Source: RCIO01 sp965232405 (GTDB taxonomy: Bacteria; Pseudomonadota; Alphaproteobacteria; Rhizobiales; Rhizobiaceae). From it: a stretch of 64,000 nt of DNA. The stretch covers positions 1,674,001 to 1,738,000 of the forward strand of contig OZ246966.1 of assembly GCA_965232405.1 (NCBI GenBank). Reading direction: 5' to 3'. A program made the position numbers and the translations under genes. Below, one piece after another: positions 33,946-41,233 of this stretch; the first letter of the stretch is position 1, and every line of letters starts with the position of its first letter. Under the pieces are notes generated by a model. That model did no database searches. It was not told where the DNA came from and saw only the letters and a program-made list of their open reading frames with translations.

Positions 33946-34550
33946 GCCGCCTTCGCTTCCTCTTCGCGGGCCTTTGCCTGCGCGAGGGCCGGCCTCGAAA
34001 GCACGCGGTCGAAATAGGCGTTCACCTTGTCAGAGGCGATTTCGAACTTGGCGCCGCGCGCCCACTGGCCGCAATGGCCGACGATGATGTCAGCAGCCGT
34101 GAAGCGGTCGCCCATGGCGAATTCATTGTCGCCGAGCCGCTTTTCAAGCGTGGCGATTTCGCGGTCGAACTCCATCTTCGTCCAGGGACCGACCTCGGCG
34201 CGCAGTTCCTCCGCCAGGATCAGCCGGTGCTTGAGCTTGTTCCACAGCGGGGCTTCGAGTTCGGACTGTGCGAAGAAAAGCCACGAATTCATCAGCCCGC
34301 GCTCGGCAACCGAGTTCGGACCCAGGCCTTTGTCAGCATGCTTGTCGCCGAGATAGAAGCATATGGCGGCTGAATCGGTGACCACGAGATCGCCGTCGAC
34401 AAGTGCGGGGATCTTTCCCGACGGGTTGTAGCGGTACATCACGTCCGAATGCTGCTTGGCCTTGATGATCTCATAAGGCTCGCCCAGTTCCTCGAGCATC
34501 CATGTGACCCGCGTGAGACGCGACCCCGGCGAACCAACCGCCTTGTACAT
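33942..34550 (-). CDS. Glutathione S-transferase family protein
   Basis: The 202-residue protein has a thioredoxin-fold N-terminal domain (YKAVGSPGSRLTRVTWMLEELGEPYEI, then NPSGKIPALVDGDLVVTDSAAICFYL with cis-Pro and the Asp-Ser glutathione site) and an all-helical C-terminal domain. The likely catalytic residue is the Ser in SPGSR. Substrate unknown. It overlaps ureE by four bases, which places it inside the urease operon even though GSTs have no known part in urease assembly. Confidence 0.88.
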   Translation of the reverse strand: MYKAVGSPGSRLTRVTWMLEELGEPYEIIKAKQHSDVMYRYNPSGKIPALVDGDLVVTDSAAICFYLGDKHADKGLGPNSVAERGLMNSWLFFAQSELEAPLWNKLKHRLILAEELRAEVGPWTKMEFDREIATLEKRLGDNEFAMGDRFTAADIIVGHCGQWARGAKFEIASDKVNAYFDRVLSRPALAQAKAREEEAKAA

Positions 34551-34576
34551 ATGCTGTTTCCTTCTCTCGCCGCCGT

Positions 34577-35179
34577 TCAGGCGATCCTGTCAAAAAGCCT
34601 TGCGATCCACGATATCTGGTAGATCAGCGTGAAGGCAACGAATGCGATGTGAAAGCGCCGGTCGCGGGTCCAGATTGCTATCAGGCAAAGTGCGATCAGC
34701 AGCGGCGTGCGGATCAGATATTCAATTCCGAAGCGGGCGAAATGCTCTTCGCCCTTGATGAGGGTGTCGATCACATCCATGCCGTAGGTCGCGGCCAGGA
34801 GACCGAAAAACCAGCCGCGCCGGGCGAGGAAGAAATCCTCGTAGCCGGAATAGTCGGCCATGGAGTCCGGGAAGAGCAGCGCGCAAAGCAGGAACAGCGT
34901 GACCGCATAGCCAATGACAAAGAGGTAGGTGCCGAAGGTCCAGTCCTCGATGCCGAAAAGGCCAAACTCCCACCACCAGAAATGCACGAGATAGAGAAGC
35001 AAGGACGCGACCCAGGCGAGGTGCACACCGTAAATTGCGTCCCGGTCCGGGTGCTGGATCATCCGTGCAAGGCCGGTCAGAAGACGGGTCACACCCAGTC
35101 CGACCACCATGCCGATGACAATGCGGATGTGAGGAAAGACTTCCGCTGCCGTGACGGGAAATGCGACGTCGCTGGCCAT
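34577..35179 (-). CDS. Hypothetical membrane protein in the urease operon
   Basis: The 200-residue protein is not recognised. It has about five hydrophobic segments: near 19-38 (IVIGMVVGLGVTRLLTGLA), 50-68, 83-103 (YLFVIGYAVTLFLLCALLF), 122-136 and 155-194. A WWWEFGLFGIEDW stretch is rich in tryptophan. It lies between the GST (26 bases) and the small monooxygenase (61 bases), all on the same strand. No transport motif is visible. Confidence 0.7.
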   Translation of the reverse strand: MASDVAFPVTAAEVFPHIRIVIGMVVGLGVTRLLTGLARMIQHPDRDAIYGVHLAWVASLLLYLVHFWWWEFGLFGIEDWTFGTYLFVIGYAVTLFLLCALLFPDSMADYSGYEDFFLARRGWFFGLLAATYGMDVIDTLIKGEEHFARFGIEYLIRTPLLIALCLIAIWTRDRRFHIAFVAFTLIYQISWIARLFDRIA

Positions 35180-35240
35180 TTCTGCCCAGTCTATGCCGCC
35201 ACGCCGGGCGCGCGTTGTGGCCCCGTGACCGCGCGCAGCA

Positions 35241-35537
35241 TCAGAAGGTTTCCACCTTTTCCGGATGCACGATCTCGATCGTGCGCGATTCTAGATACGG
35301 ATTACTGGCGTCCCGCCAGGCTCCAATATGCGGCTGCTTCGAATGCGCCGTCAGGTCCTCGCGCGTTTCCCAGCGCTCCACGAAGACCATGGTGTCGTCG
35401 TCGGTTATCGACGCGAGCAGATCGTAGGAGATGCAGCCCTTCTCCTTGCGGGTCTCTGCGATGCAGGCGCGCGCCGGTTCCAGAAGCTGCGATTTCGAGC
35501 CCGGCTTGAGCGTGAGTGTAGCGACGACATAGATCAT
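35241..35537 (-). CDS. Antibiotic biosynthesis monooxygenase (ABM) domain protein, putative quinol monooxygenase
   Basis: The 98-residue protein is a ferredoxin-like ABM domain: MIYVVATLTLKPGSKSQLLEPARACIAETRKEKGCISYDLL, then MVFVERWETREDLTAHSKQPH. Members such as YgiN oxidise quinols without cofactor; others degrade heme or have no known activity. It follows ureC by 28 bases on the same strand and is most likely co-transcribed, though a functional tie to urease is not known. Confidence 0.88.
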   Translation of the reverse strand: MIYVVATLTLKPGSKSQLLEPARACIAETRKEKGCISYDLLASITDDDTMVFVERWETREDLTAHSKQPHIGAWRDASNPYLESRTIEIVHPEKVETF

Positions 35538-35565
35538 TGATGGCCTCCCGAATGTGCTGGAAGGC

Positions 35566-37278
35566 TTAGAACAGAAAATAGCGCTGCGCCATCGATAGCT
35601 CCGTCGCCGGCTCGCAGGTCAACAACTCGCCATCGGCGCGGACCTCGTAGGTCTCCGGATCGACCTCGACTGACGGCATGGCGTCGTTGAGCAGCATGGC
35701 GCTCTTGCCGATGCCGCCGCGCGTGTTCTCGACCGCAACCATCTCCTTGTCGACACCCAGCTTGCCCTTGAGACCGGCATCGAGGGCTGCCCTTGAAACA
35801 AAGGTCACGGAGGAATTGGTCATCGCCTTGCCATAGGCGCCGAACATCGGCCGCATGTGAACCGGCTGCGGTGTCGGGATAGAGGCGTTGGGGTCGCCCA
35901 TCGGGGCCGCAGCAATTGAGCCGCCAAGAATGACCATGTCCGGCTTCACACCGAAGAAGGCAGGGTTCCACAGCGCAAAATCGGCGCGCTTGCCGACCTC
36001 AATGGAACCGATCTCCTTCGACAGCCCGTGTGCGATGGCCGGATTGATCGTGTATTTTGCGACGTAGCGGCGGACGCGGAAATTGTCGTTGTCGCCAACC
36101 TCCTCCTTCAGCCGTCCGCGCTGGCGCTTCATCTTGTCGGCGGTCTGCCAGGTGCGGATGATTACCTCGCCGACGCGGCCCATGGCCTGGCTGTCGGACG
36201 CGATGATCGAAAACGCCCCCATGTCGTGAAGAATGTCTTCCGCCGCAATCGTCTCCTTGCGGATACGGCTTTCGGCAAAGGCGATGTCCTCAGGGATCGA
36301 CGGCGACAGATGATGGCACACCATCAGCATGTCGAGATGTTCGGCAATCGTGTTCACCGTGTAGGGCCGTGTGGGATTGGTCGATGACGGCAGCACATTG
36401 GGCAGGCCGCAGACCTTGATGATGTCCGGCGCATGGCCACCGCCCGCACCCTCGGTGTGGAAGGCATGGATGGTGCGGTCCTTGAAGGCGGCGACCGTGT
36501 TTTCCACGAAACCGCTCTCGTTCAGCGTGTCGGTGTGGATCATCACCTGCACGTCGTACTGGTCGGCTACCGTGAGGCAGTTGTCGATTGCGGCCGGCGT
36601 GGTGCCCCAGTCCTCGTGCAGTTTGAGCGCGCAGGCGCCACCCAGGACCATTTCCTCAAGTGCTGCGGGCAGCGACGCGTTGCCCTTGCCGGACAGGCCG
36701 ATATTCATCGGAAATGCGTCGAATGACTGAATCATGCGACCGATATGCCAGGGGCCGGGTGTGCAGGTGGTGGCCAGCGTGCCATGCGCGGGGCCGGTGC
36801 CGCCACCCAGCATGGTGGTGAGGCCCGACATCAGCGCTTCCTCGATCTGCTGCGGGCAGATGAAATGGATGTGCGCGTCGAAGCCGCCAGCGGTCAAAAT
36901 CTTGCCCTCGCCGGCAATCGCCTCGGTGCCGGGGCCAACAACTATTGTTACATCCGGTTGCGTATCGGGGTTTCCGGCCTTGCCGATTGCGGCAATCCGA
37001 CCGTCCTTCAGGCCGATATCGGCCTTGTAGATTCCCGTAACATCCACCACCAGCGCATTGGTGATGACAGTGTCGACCGCGCCATCGGCACGGCTTGCCT
37101 GGCTTTGGCCCATTCCGTCGCGAATGACCTTGCCGCCGCCGAATTTCACCTCTTCACCGTAACTGGTGAAGTCCTTTTCGACCTCGATGAAAAGCTCCGT
37201 GTCGGCCAGACGTACCTTGTCGCCGGTCGTGGGACCGAACATCTGCGCATAGGAGGAACGGGAGATTGTAGCTGGCAT
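35566..37278 (-). CDS. ureC: Urease alpha subunit
   Basis: This is the catalytic subunit that hydrolyses urea to ammonia and carbamate. The 570-residue amidohydrolase has the nickel ligands HIHF, the carbamylated lysine in GACALKLHEDWG, the HTDTLNESG histidine, HTEGAGGGHAPD, the mobile-flap cysteine and histidine in VCHHLSP, and the fourth-ligand aspartate in IIASDSQAMGR. Length is standard. An ATG at 37278 is preferred to a GTG one codon earlier. Normally ureB lies directly upstream; here two plus-strand genes intervene, so ureC must have its own promoter in 37279-37457, divergent from the secreted-protein gene. Confidence 0.98.
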   Translation of the reverse strand: MPATISRSSYAQMFGPTTGDKVRLADTELFIEVEKDFTSYGEEVKFGGGKVIRDGMGQSQASRADGAVDTVITNALVVDVTGIYKADIGLKDGRIAAIGKAGNPDTQPDVTIVVGPGTEAIAGEGKILTAGGFDAHIHFICPQQIEEALMSGLTTMLGGGTGPAHGTLATTCTPGPWHIGRMIQSFDAFPMNIGLSGKGNASLPAALEEMVLGGACALKLHEDWGTTPAAIDNCLTVADQYDVQVMIHTDTLNESGFVENTVAAFKDRTIHAFHTEGAGGGHAPDIIKVCGLPNVLPSSTNPTRPYTVNTIAEHLDMLMVCHHLSPSIPEDIAFAESRIRKETIAAEDILHDMGAFSIIASDSQAMGRVGEVIIRTWQTADKMKRQRGRLKEEVGDNDNFRVRRYVAKYTINPAIAHGLSKEIGSIEVGKRADFALWNPAFFGVKPDMVILGGSIAAAPMGDPNASIPTPQPVHMRPMFGAYGKAMTNSSVTFVSRAALDAGLKGKLGVDKEMVAVENTRGGIGKSAMLLNDAMPSVEVDPETYEVRADGELLTCEPATELSMAQRYFLF

Positions 37279-37457
37279 CACGCACTCACATTGTTGGCTA
37301 ATTCATTCCAAATTCGCGTCACCAAACGGCCCGGAATTTTCCTTCTTCGGCCCCTAGCTCCATTGGCGTGGCGGGGAGCGAGTTCCCTGGGTGGCTGTCC
37401 GAAACGGCAGCCGTCTCCGACTGAAAGCCCAGCGGGCAACGAATGAGGAGAGAACCA

Positions 37458-37973
37458 ATGAAACGCATTTTCGTACTGACCACTGCCGCACTTATGGGTG
37501 CTTCGGTCATCAGTTCGCCGGTGCTGGCGCAGGCGGGCGTTGATGCCGGCGCGGATATCGGTATTGGCGGCTCGGCCGAGGCTGGCAATGGCTCGGCTTC
37601 CGGCGATGCCGGGATCGAGCTGAATGGCAACGCCAACGCCGAGGTGGATCCGGGTACGACCGCTGCCGTCGGCACCTCGCTTAAGGGCGCACTTGGCGCG
37701 ATCAGCAACAATGGCGCCAGCGCTGCAACCATCCGGTCGATGTCGACTGTGGAGTCGGTGGAAGTCGTTCGCGTCAATGAGTTGCCGGACGCCGATGCTC
37801 AGGCTCTGGCCGATGCGGAAACCGAAAACAGCGCCTCGATCAATGATCTGCGTGCGTCGCTTGAGAGCAATTCGGAAGTGATGGCCGCGCTCCAGGCCAA
37901 CTCCGTTGAGCCGTCCAGCGTGGTTGCCGCAGACGCGACAGCCGATGGCACGCTGACCGTCTACACCAAGTAG
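37458..37973 (+). CDS. Secreted hypothetical protein, first of a paralogous pair
   Basis: The 171-residue protein has a clear signal peptide (MKRIFVLTTAALMGASVISSPVLAQ). A Gly/Ala/Asn-rich segment (about 25-70, GADIGIGGSAEAGNGSASG) follows, and then a C-terminal domain: VESVEVVRVNEL, a helical SINDLRASLESNSEVMAAL, and SSVVAADATADGTLTVYT. The same layout recurs in the protein at 38067, which suggests ancient duplication. Function is unknown; export to the periplasm or outside is likely. The leader GAGGAGAGAACCA is almost the same as before the second curlin gene. It interrupts the urease gene order, on the opposite strand. Confidence 0.75.
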   Translation: MKRIFVLTTAALMGASVISSPVLAQAGVDAGADIGIGGSAEAGNGSASGDAGIELNGNANAEVDPGTTAAVGTSLKGALGAISNNGASAATIRSMSTVESVEVVRVNELPDADAQALADAETENSASINDLRASLESNSEVMAALQANSVEPSSVVAADATADGTLTVYTK

Positions 37974-38066
37974 CGTTGTTGAGCGACAGCAACTGCGCGG
38001 CGCGGGCTTCGGCCCGCGCCGTCCGCGATTGAGACCGGCGGTTCGAATACTTATTGTGGGTGCGTG

Positions 38067-38567
38067 ATGCGAAAGCGGACAGCAATGATGGACAGCGGCG
38101 AGCGGCCGGTCTTTCCTCGCATGGCGGCGCTGGCAGCTTTCCTTGTAACGGTCAATCCGGCGATGCCGCTTCAGGCACAGGGGCTTGATGACCCCGACGC
38201 CATCGACAAGATCGTCGACGCTCCCGTGGCAACCGAGGAAAAGGCGGTCAGCGAGGAGGGAGCCCGCATAAGCAGGGCTATCGCCAGCAGCTCTGCCAAT
38301 GCCCGCGAAATCCGCAAACGCTTCACGCTCGACAAGGTCGATATCGTCTTCGTGCCCGCACTGGCGGAAGAAGGCTCGCCTCTTAGCCAAACCATTGTGG
38401 AACACGACGAGGCGATCGAGGAACTGCGAACCGCAATCGAGGGAAGCGCGCTGTTCTATCATGCGGTCGACTCGCGCTCGGTTTTGCTGCGCGACATCGT
38501 CGCGGTCGAATTCGGCGAGGGCGACGATGTGACGATTTTCGCAGCCGGGCAGGATCCGGAACGCTGA
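38067..38567 (+). CDS. Secreted hypothetical protein, second of a paralogous pair
   Basis: The 166-residue protein begins with a short charged segment and a hydrophobic stretch (MAALAAFLVTVNPAMPLQAQ) that ends in a likely signal cleavage site. The C-terminal domain reads KVDIVFVPAL, AIEELRTAIEGSALFYHAV, then RDIVAVEFGEGDDVTIFA. This parallels the VEVVRVNEL / DLRASLESNSEVMAAL / SSVVAADATADGTLTVY order of the protein at 37458. The start could be the ATG at 38067 or the ATG at 38085. Function unknown. It converges on the SRPBCC gene, 24 bases apart. Confidence 0.65.
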   Translation: MRKRTAMMDSGERPVFPRMAALAAFLVTVNPAMPLQAQGLDDPDAIDKIVDAPVATEEKAVSEEGARISRAIASSSANAREIRKRFTLDKVDIVFVPALAEEGSPLSQTIVEHDEAIEELRTAIEGSALFYHAVDSRSVLLRDIVAVEFGEGDDVTIFAAGQDPER

Positions 38568-38591
38568 GCCGTGCCGACGACCCGAGCCATC

Positions 38592-39038
38592 TCAGGCGAA
38601 CTCCCCGCTGGCCAGCATGCGAAGCCGCGGCTCGTGACGGGCGCTATAAAGTTTTCGTGCCCACCAGCAGAACACCGGAGTTAAGAGCCCGGCGTCGATG
38701 TTGATTTCATCACGCAGCACCGAGCCGTCTCCGTCGGGGTCGACGGCCAGCCTGTGCTCCCAGGATTTCACCCCCGAACCCTTTTCCAGCGAACGCAGCC
38801 GCATTGCGGCATCGTCGCATTCCACAACGTCCATGCGATAGGGCTGCCACGGCAGGCGGCCGAACAGCGATACTTCAACCTCGATGGTCTGCCCGGCTTC
38901 GCAGCGTCCCTCGGGCAGGCCACGGAACGAGACCAGTCCGGCACATGCACGCTTCAGCGCCGAATAGTCTGTGGCAAGCCGCCAGAGCTGCAGCGCCGGC
39001 GCATCGTAGTGGTGGATGAGGCTCACCGTGCCCGTCAC
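38592..39038 (-). CDS. SRPBCC (START-like) family protein in the urease operon
   Basis: The 148-residue protein has the pattern of polyketide-cyclase/START-like lipid-binding domains: SLIHHYDAPALQLWRLATDYSALKRACAGLVSFRGLPEG at the start, mid beta strands, and SWEHRLAVDPDGDGSVLRDEI followed by a long C-terminal helix. It probably binds a hydrophobic molecule. The start overlaps the ureB stop by four bases (ATGA), so it is coupled to ureB although no urease role is known. Confidence 0.78.
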   Translation of the reverse strand: MTGTVSLIHHYDAPALQLWRLATDYSALKRACAGLVSFRGLPEGRCEAGQTIEVEVSLFGRLPWQPYRMDVVECDDAAMRLRSLEKGSGVKSWEHRLAVDPDGDGSVLRDEINIDAGLLTPVFCWWARKLYSARHEPRLRMLASGEFA

Positions 39039-39340
39039 AGTTCACCCATCACCTTTTGCTGGAAGCCATAGATGCGGCGCTTGCCGCTGATCGGCACCAG
39101 CGTCACATCCCGCTCCTGCCCTGGCTCGAAACGAACCGCGGTTCCCGACGCAATATCGAGCCGCATTCCGCGCGCCTTGTCGCGATCGAAGGACAGGCCC
39201 TCATTGGTCTCGAAAAAGTGGTAATGGCTGCCGACCTGAACCGGCCTGTCGCCGGTATTGGCTACTTTGAGCGTGACGGTTTCGGCGCCTGCGTTCAGCT
39301 CGATGTCGCCGGCGGCGGGAATGACTTCACCGGGGATCAT
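39035..39340 (-). CDS. ureB: Urease beta subunit
   Basis: This structural subunit is part of the (UreABC)3 urease and recruits UreD and UreF. The 101-residue protein has the family opening MIPGEVIPAAGDIELN and the conserved VGSHYHFFETNEGLSFDR and GMRLDIASGTAVRFEPGQ segments. It lies 10 bases after hupE/ureJ. It is not adjacent to ureC, which is rare: the SRPBCC gene and two opposite-strand genes come in between. Confidence 0.97.
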   Translation of the reverse strand: MIPGEVIPAAGDIELNAGAETVTLKVANTGDRPVQVGSHYHFFETNEGLSFDRDKARGMRLDIASGTAVRFEPGQERDVTLVPISGKRRIYGFQQKVMGEL

Positions 39341-39350
39341 GTTTGCCTCC

Positions 39351-39944
39351 TCAGCTCGCCATCACGAGCCAGAAGCCGCCGAGCGCCGTAATCGCGCCGG
39401 CTGCCCGGGCGATATTCCGGCCGAAGCCCGCGCCCAGCAGGCGATCCAGACCGGTACCCAGAAAGATGCCGGATGCATGTAACAGCGCGGTCGCAATCGC
39501 GAAGCCCGCAGCATAGCCGCCCGCCGCCGCCTGACCCATCTCGCCGCCATGCGCGTTGCCGTGAAAAAGTGCGAACGCACTCACAAGAGCCATGGCCGCC
39601 GCTGCCGGAACGTTCAGCGCGACGGCCGCGAGAAGACCGATCACCACAGCCGAAGCCAGAATGACAGGCTCAACGAAGGGGAGCGGAGTGCCGGACATCG
39701 CGACGAGAAAACCGGCCAGCATCGTGCCGACGAAAGCGGCGGGAACAAGCCAGACGGGCCGGCCGCCGAGCAGCGCCGCCCACAGACCGACCGCAACCAT
39801 GGCAAGGACATGGTCCGCGCCGAACAGTGGATGCGAGAAACCCGCCATGAAGGAGCCGTGCCCGACCGGGTCGAGATGCGCCAGCGCCGGACCGGCGCCA
39901 AACAGGGTGAAAACGGCCACAAGTGGCATAACCCGCTTCATCAT
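39351..39944 (-). CDS. ureJ: HupE/UreJ family metal transport protein
   Basis: The 197-residue membrane protein starts with a signal-like helix (VMPLVAVFTLFGAGPALAH) and contains the HupE/UreJ signature HPLFGADHVLAMVAVGLWAALLGG, with its His/Asp metal-binding cluster. Five further hydrophobic helices follow, with FALFHGNAHGGEMG. HupE/UreJ proteins are thought to be nickel permeases, so this protein likely supplies nickel to urease. The start at MMKRVMP has AGAAGGGAAC upstream. It lies between ureA (29 bases) and ureB (10 bases). Confidence 0.92.
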   Translation of the reverse strand: MMKRVMPLVAVFTLFGAGPALAHLDPVGHGSFMAGFSHPLFGADHVLAMVAVGLWAALLGGRPVWLVPAAFVGTMLAGFLVAMSGTPLPFVEPVILASAVVIGLLAAVALNVPAAAAMALVSAFALFHGNAHGGEMGQAAAGGYAAGFAIATALLHASGIFLGTGLDRLLGAGFGRNIARAAGAITALGGFWLVMAS

Positions 39945-39973
39945 GAATTCAGTTCCCTTCTTTCGAAACATCC

Positions 39974-40276
39974 TCACCGGACCGGCTCATGGACGGTGAC
40001 CAGCTTGGTGCCGTCCGGAAACGTTGCCTCGACCTGTACGTCGTGGATCATCTCGGCCACGCCTTCCATGACCTGATCGCGGGTCACCACATGTGCACCC
40101 GCTTCCATCAGGTCGGCGACCGAGCGGCCGTCGCGCGCGCCCTCAACGACATAATCGGTGATCAGCGCGACGGTCTCGGGATGGTTCAGCTTGACGCCGC
40201 GCTCCAGCCTGCGCCTGGCGACCATCGCCGCCATCGAAACGAGCAGCTTGTCTTTTTCGCGGGGGGTCAGGTTCAT
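39974..40276 (-). CDS. ureA: Urease gamma subunit
   Basis: The smallest structural subunit of urease. The 100-residue protein has MNLTPREKDKLLVSMAAMVARRRLERGVKLNHPE, YVVEGARDGRSVADLMEAG and the closing DVQVEATFPDGTKLVTVHEPVR, all typical. It begins 15 bases after ureD. Unfused to ureB, as in most bacteria outside Helicobacter. Confidence 0.97.
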   Translation of the reverse strand: MNLTPREKDKLLVSMAAMVARRRLERGVKLNHPETVALITDYVVEGARDGRSVADLMEAGAHVVTRDQVMEGVAEMIHDVQVEATFPDGTKLVTVHEPVR

Positions 40277-40291
40277 GCGTGTGCAACTCCG

Positions 40292-41173
40292 TCAAAGTGA
40301 CCACAATTTGGGCAATCGTGCCTGCCCATTAAGCAGTTCGAGCGCCGGAACCAGCCGGCGGCGGAGTGCATAACCGTCCTCCGCGACAAGTCTGGCAAGA
40401 AGCTTGCCAGTTCCGCCAATCCGCCAGAAGCTCGCTGCGCCGTCCTCGCCCAGCATGTCGCGCAGCGGATCGAGATGCGCTTCGGCATCGTCGCCGATCA
40501 GCAGAATTGTTGCCAAGGCGCGCCCGCCGCCAGCAAAAACGGTGCGCGCCATTTGGCGCGAAACGGCTGGTCCGATTGCAAACTGCTCGGCATGAACCAG
40601 CCTGTCCGCCGCGCGTATGCGCCAGCTGTCGGTGAAATGCGCCAGTTCGACCGTCTCCCCATGCGCCTGACGACCGAGGATAACCGGTTCGAGGATGAGA
40701 GCCCGCGCGCCTGGCTCGAGCGATACCTGCAGCCTGCGCCGCAGGGCCGAACGGTCGTAGAGAATGGTCTCCTGCGGCAGCCAGTTCAGGGATGCGCCCC
40801 GGCGCAGCGTGGCCCGCGTGTTCACCTCGGCCCGCCCGCCAGCCGAGCGGTAAGCCCGCTCGCAGGCCTGCGTGGTCACGGTGAGCGACGCGCCATCGCC
40901 CACCTCAACGTCCCAGCTCAGACGGTCGCCACCGGTCAGGCCGCCGGCCGTGTTGATCAGCACCGCTTCGGCCTCGGCGCGGTTGTCGCGCGGCAGGCGA
41001 ATCTTGGCGGCGCCCTCCTGATAGAGACGCGTGACACGCGTGCGGCCAGCCGGTGCGGCAACCGACAAGGCTCCGTGCGCTGAAACGCGCTGGGACTTGA
41101 GGCTGTCAATCGCCGGGCGGACGGTTGTCATGAGAGCAGGTTCCACTTCGCCAACGTGGAATGCAAGCTTCAT
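40292..41173 (-). CDS. ureD: Urease accessory protein UreD
   Basis: UreD binds apo-urease and forms the nickel-delivery complex with UreF and UreG. The 293-residue protein contains the signature LINTAGGLTGGDRLSWDVEVGDGASLTVTTQACERAYRS and LNWLPQETILYDRSALRR. The start at MKLAFHVGE is the longest plausible; MTTVRPAID, 14 codons later, is an alternative since neither has a strong ribosome site. It opens the urease gene set, 60 bases after the DUF900-type gene. Confidence 0.95.
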   Translation of the reverse strand: MKLAFHVGEVEPALMTTVRPAIDSLKSQRVSAHGALSVAAPAGRTRVTRLYQEGAAKIRLPRDNRAEAEAVLINTAGGLTGGDRLSWDVEVGDGASLTVTTQACERAYRSAGGRAEVNTRATLRRGASLNWLPQETILYDRSALRRRLQVSLEPGARALILEPVILGRQAHGETVELAHFTDSWRIRAADRLVHAEQFAIGPAVSRQMARTVFAGGGRALATILLIGDDAEAHLDPLRDMLGEDGAASFWRIGGTGKLLARLVAEDGYALRRRLVPALELLNGQARLPKLWSL

Positions 41174-41233
41174 GCCTGACCGGCAAGCTAACGCGGGCTG
41201 CCGGTCCCGCCCAGGCCCTGCTGATTGGTCGGG

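Noticed and set aside
37278..38462. A 394-codon minus-strand frame between ureC and the SRPBCC gene
   Set aside because: It would restore one-strand continuity of the urease operon, but the sequence is Arg/Gly/His-rich noise. The plus strand carries two proteins with signal peptides and a good ribosome site for the first.
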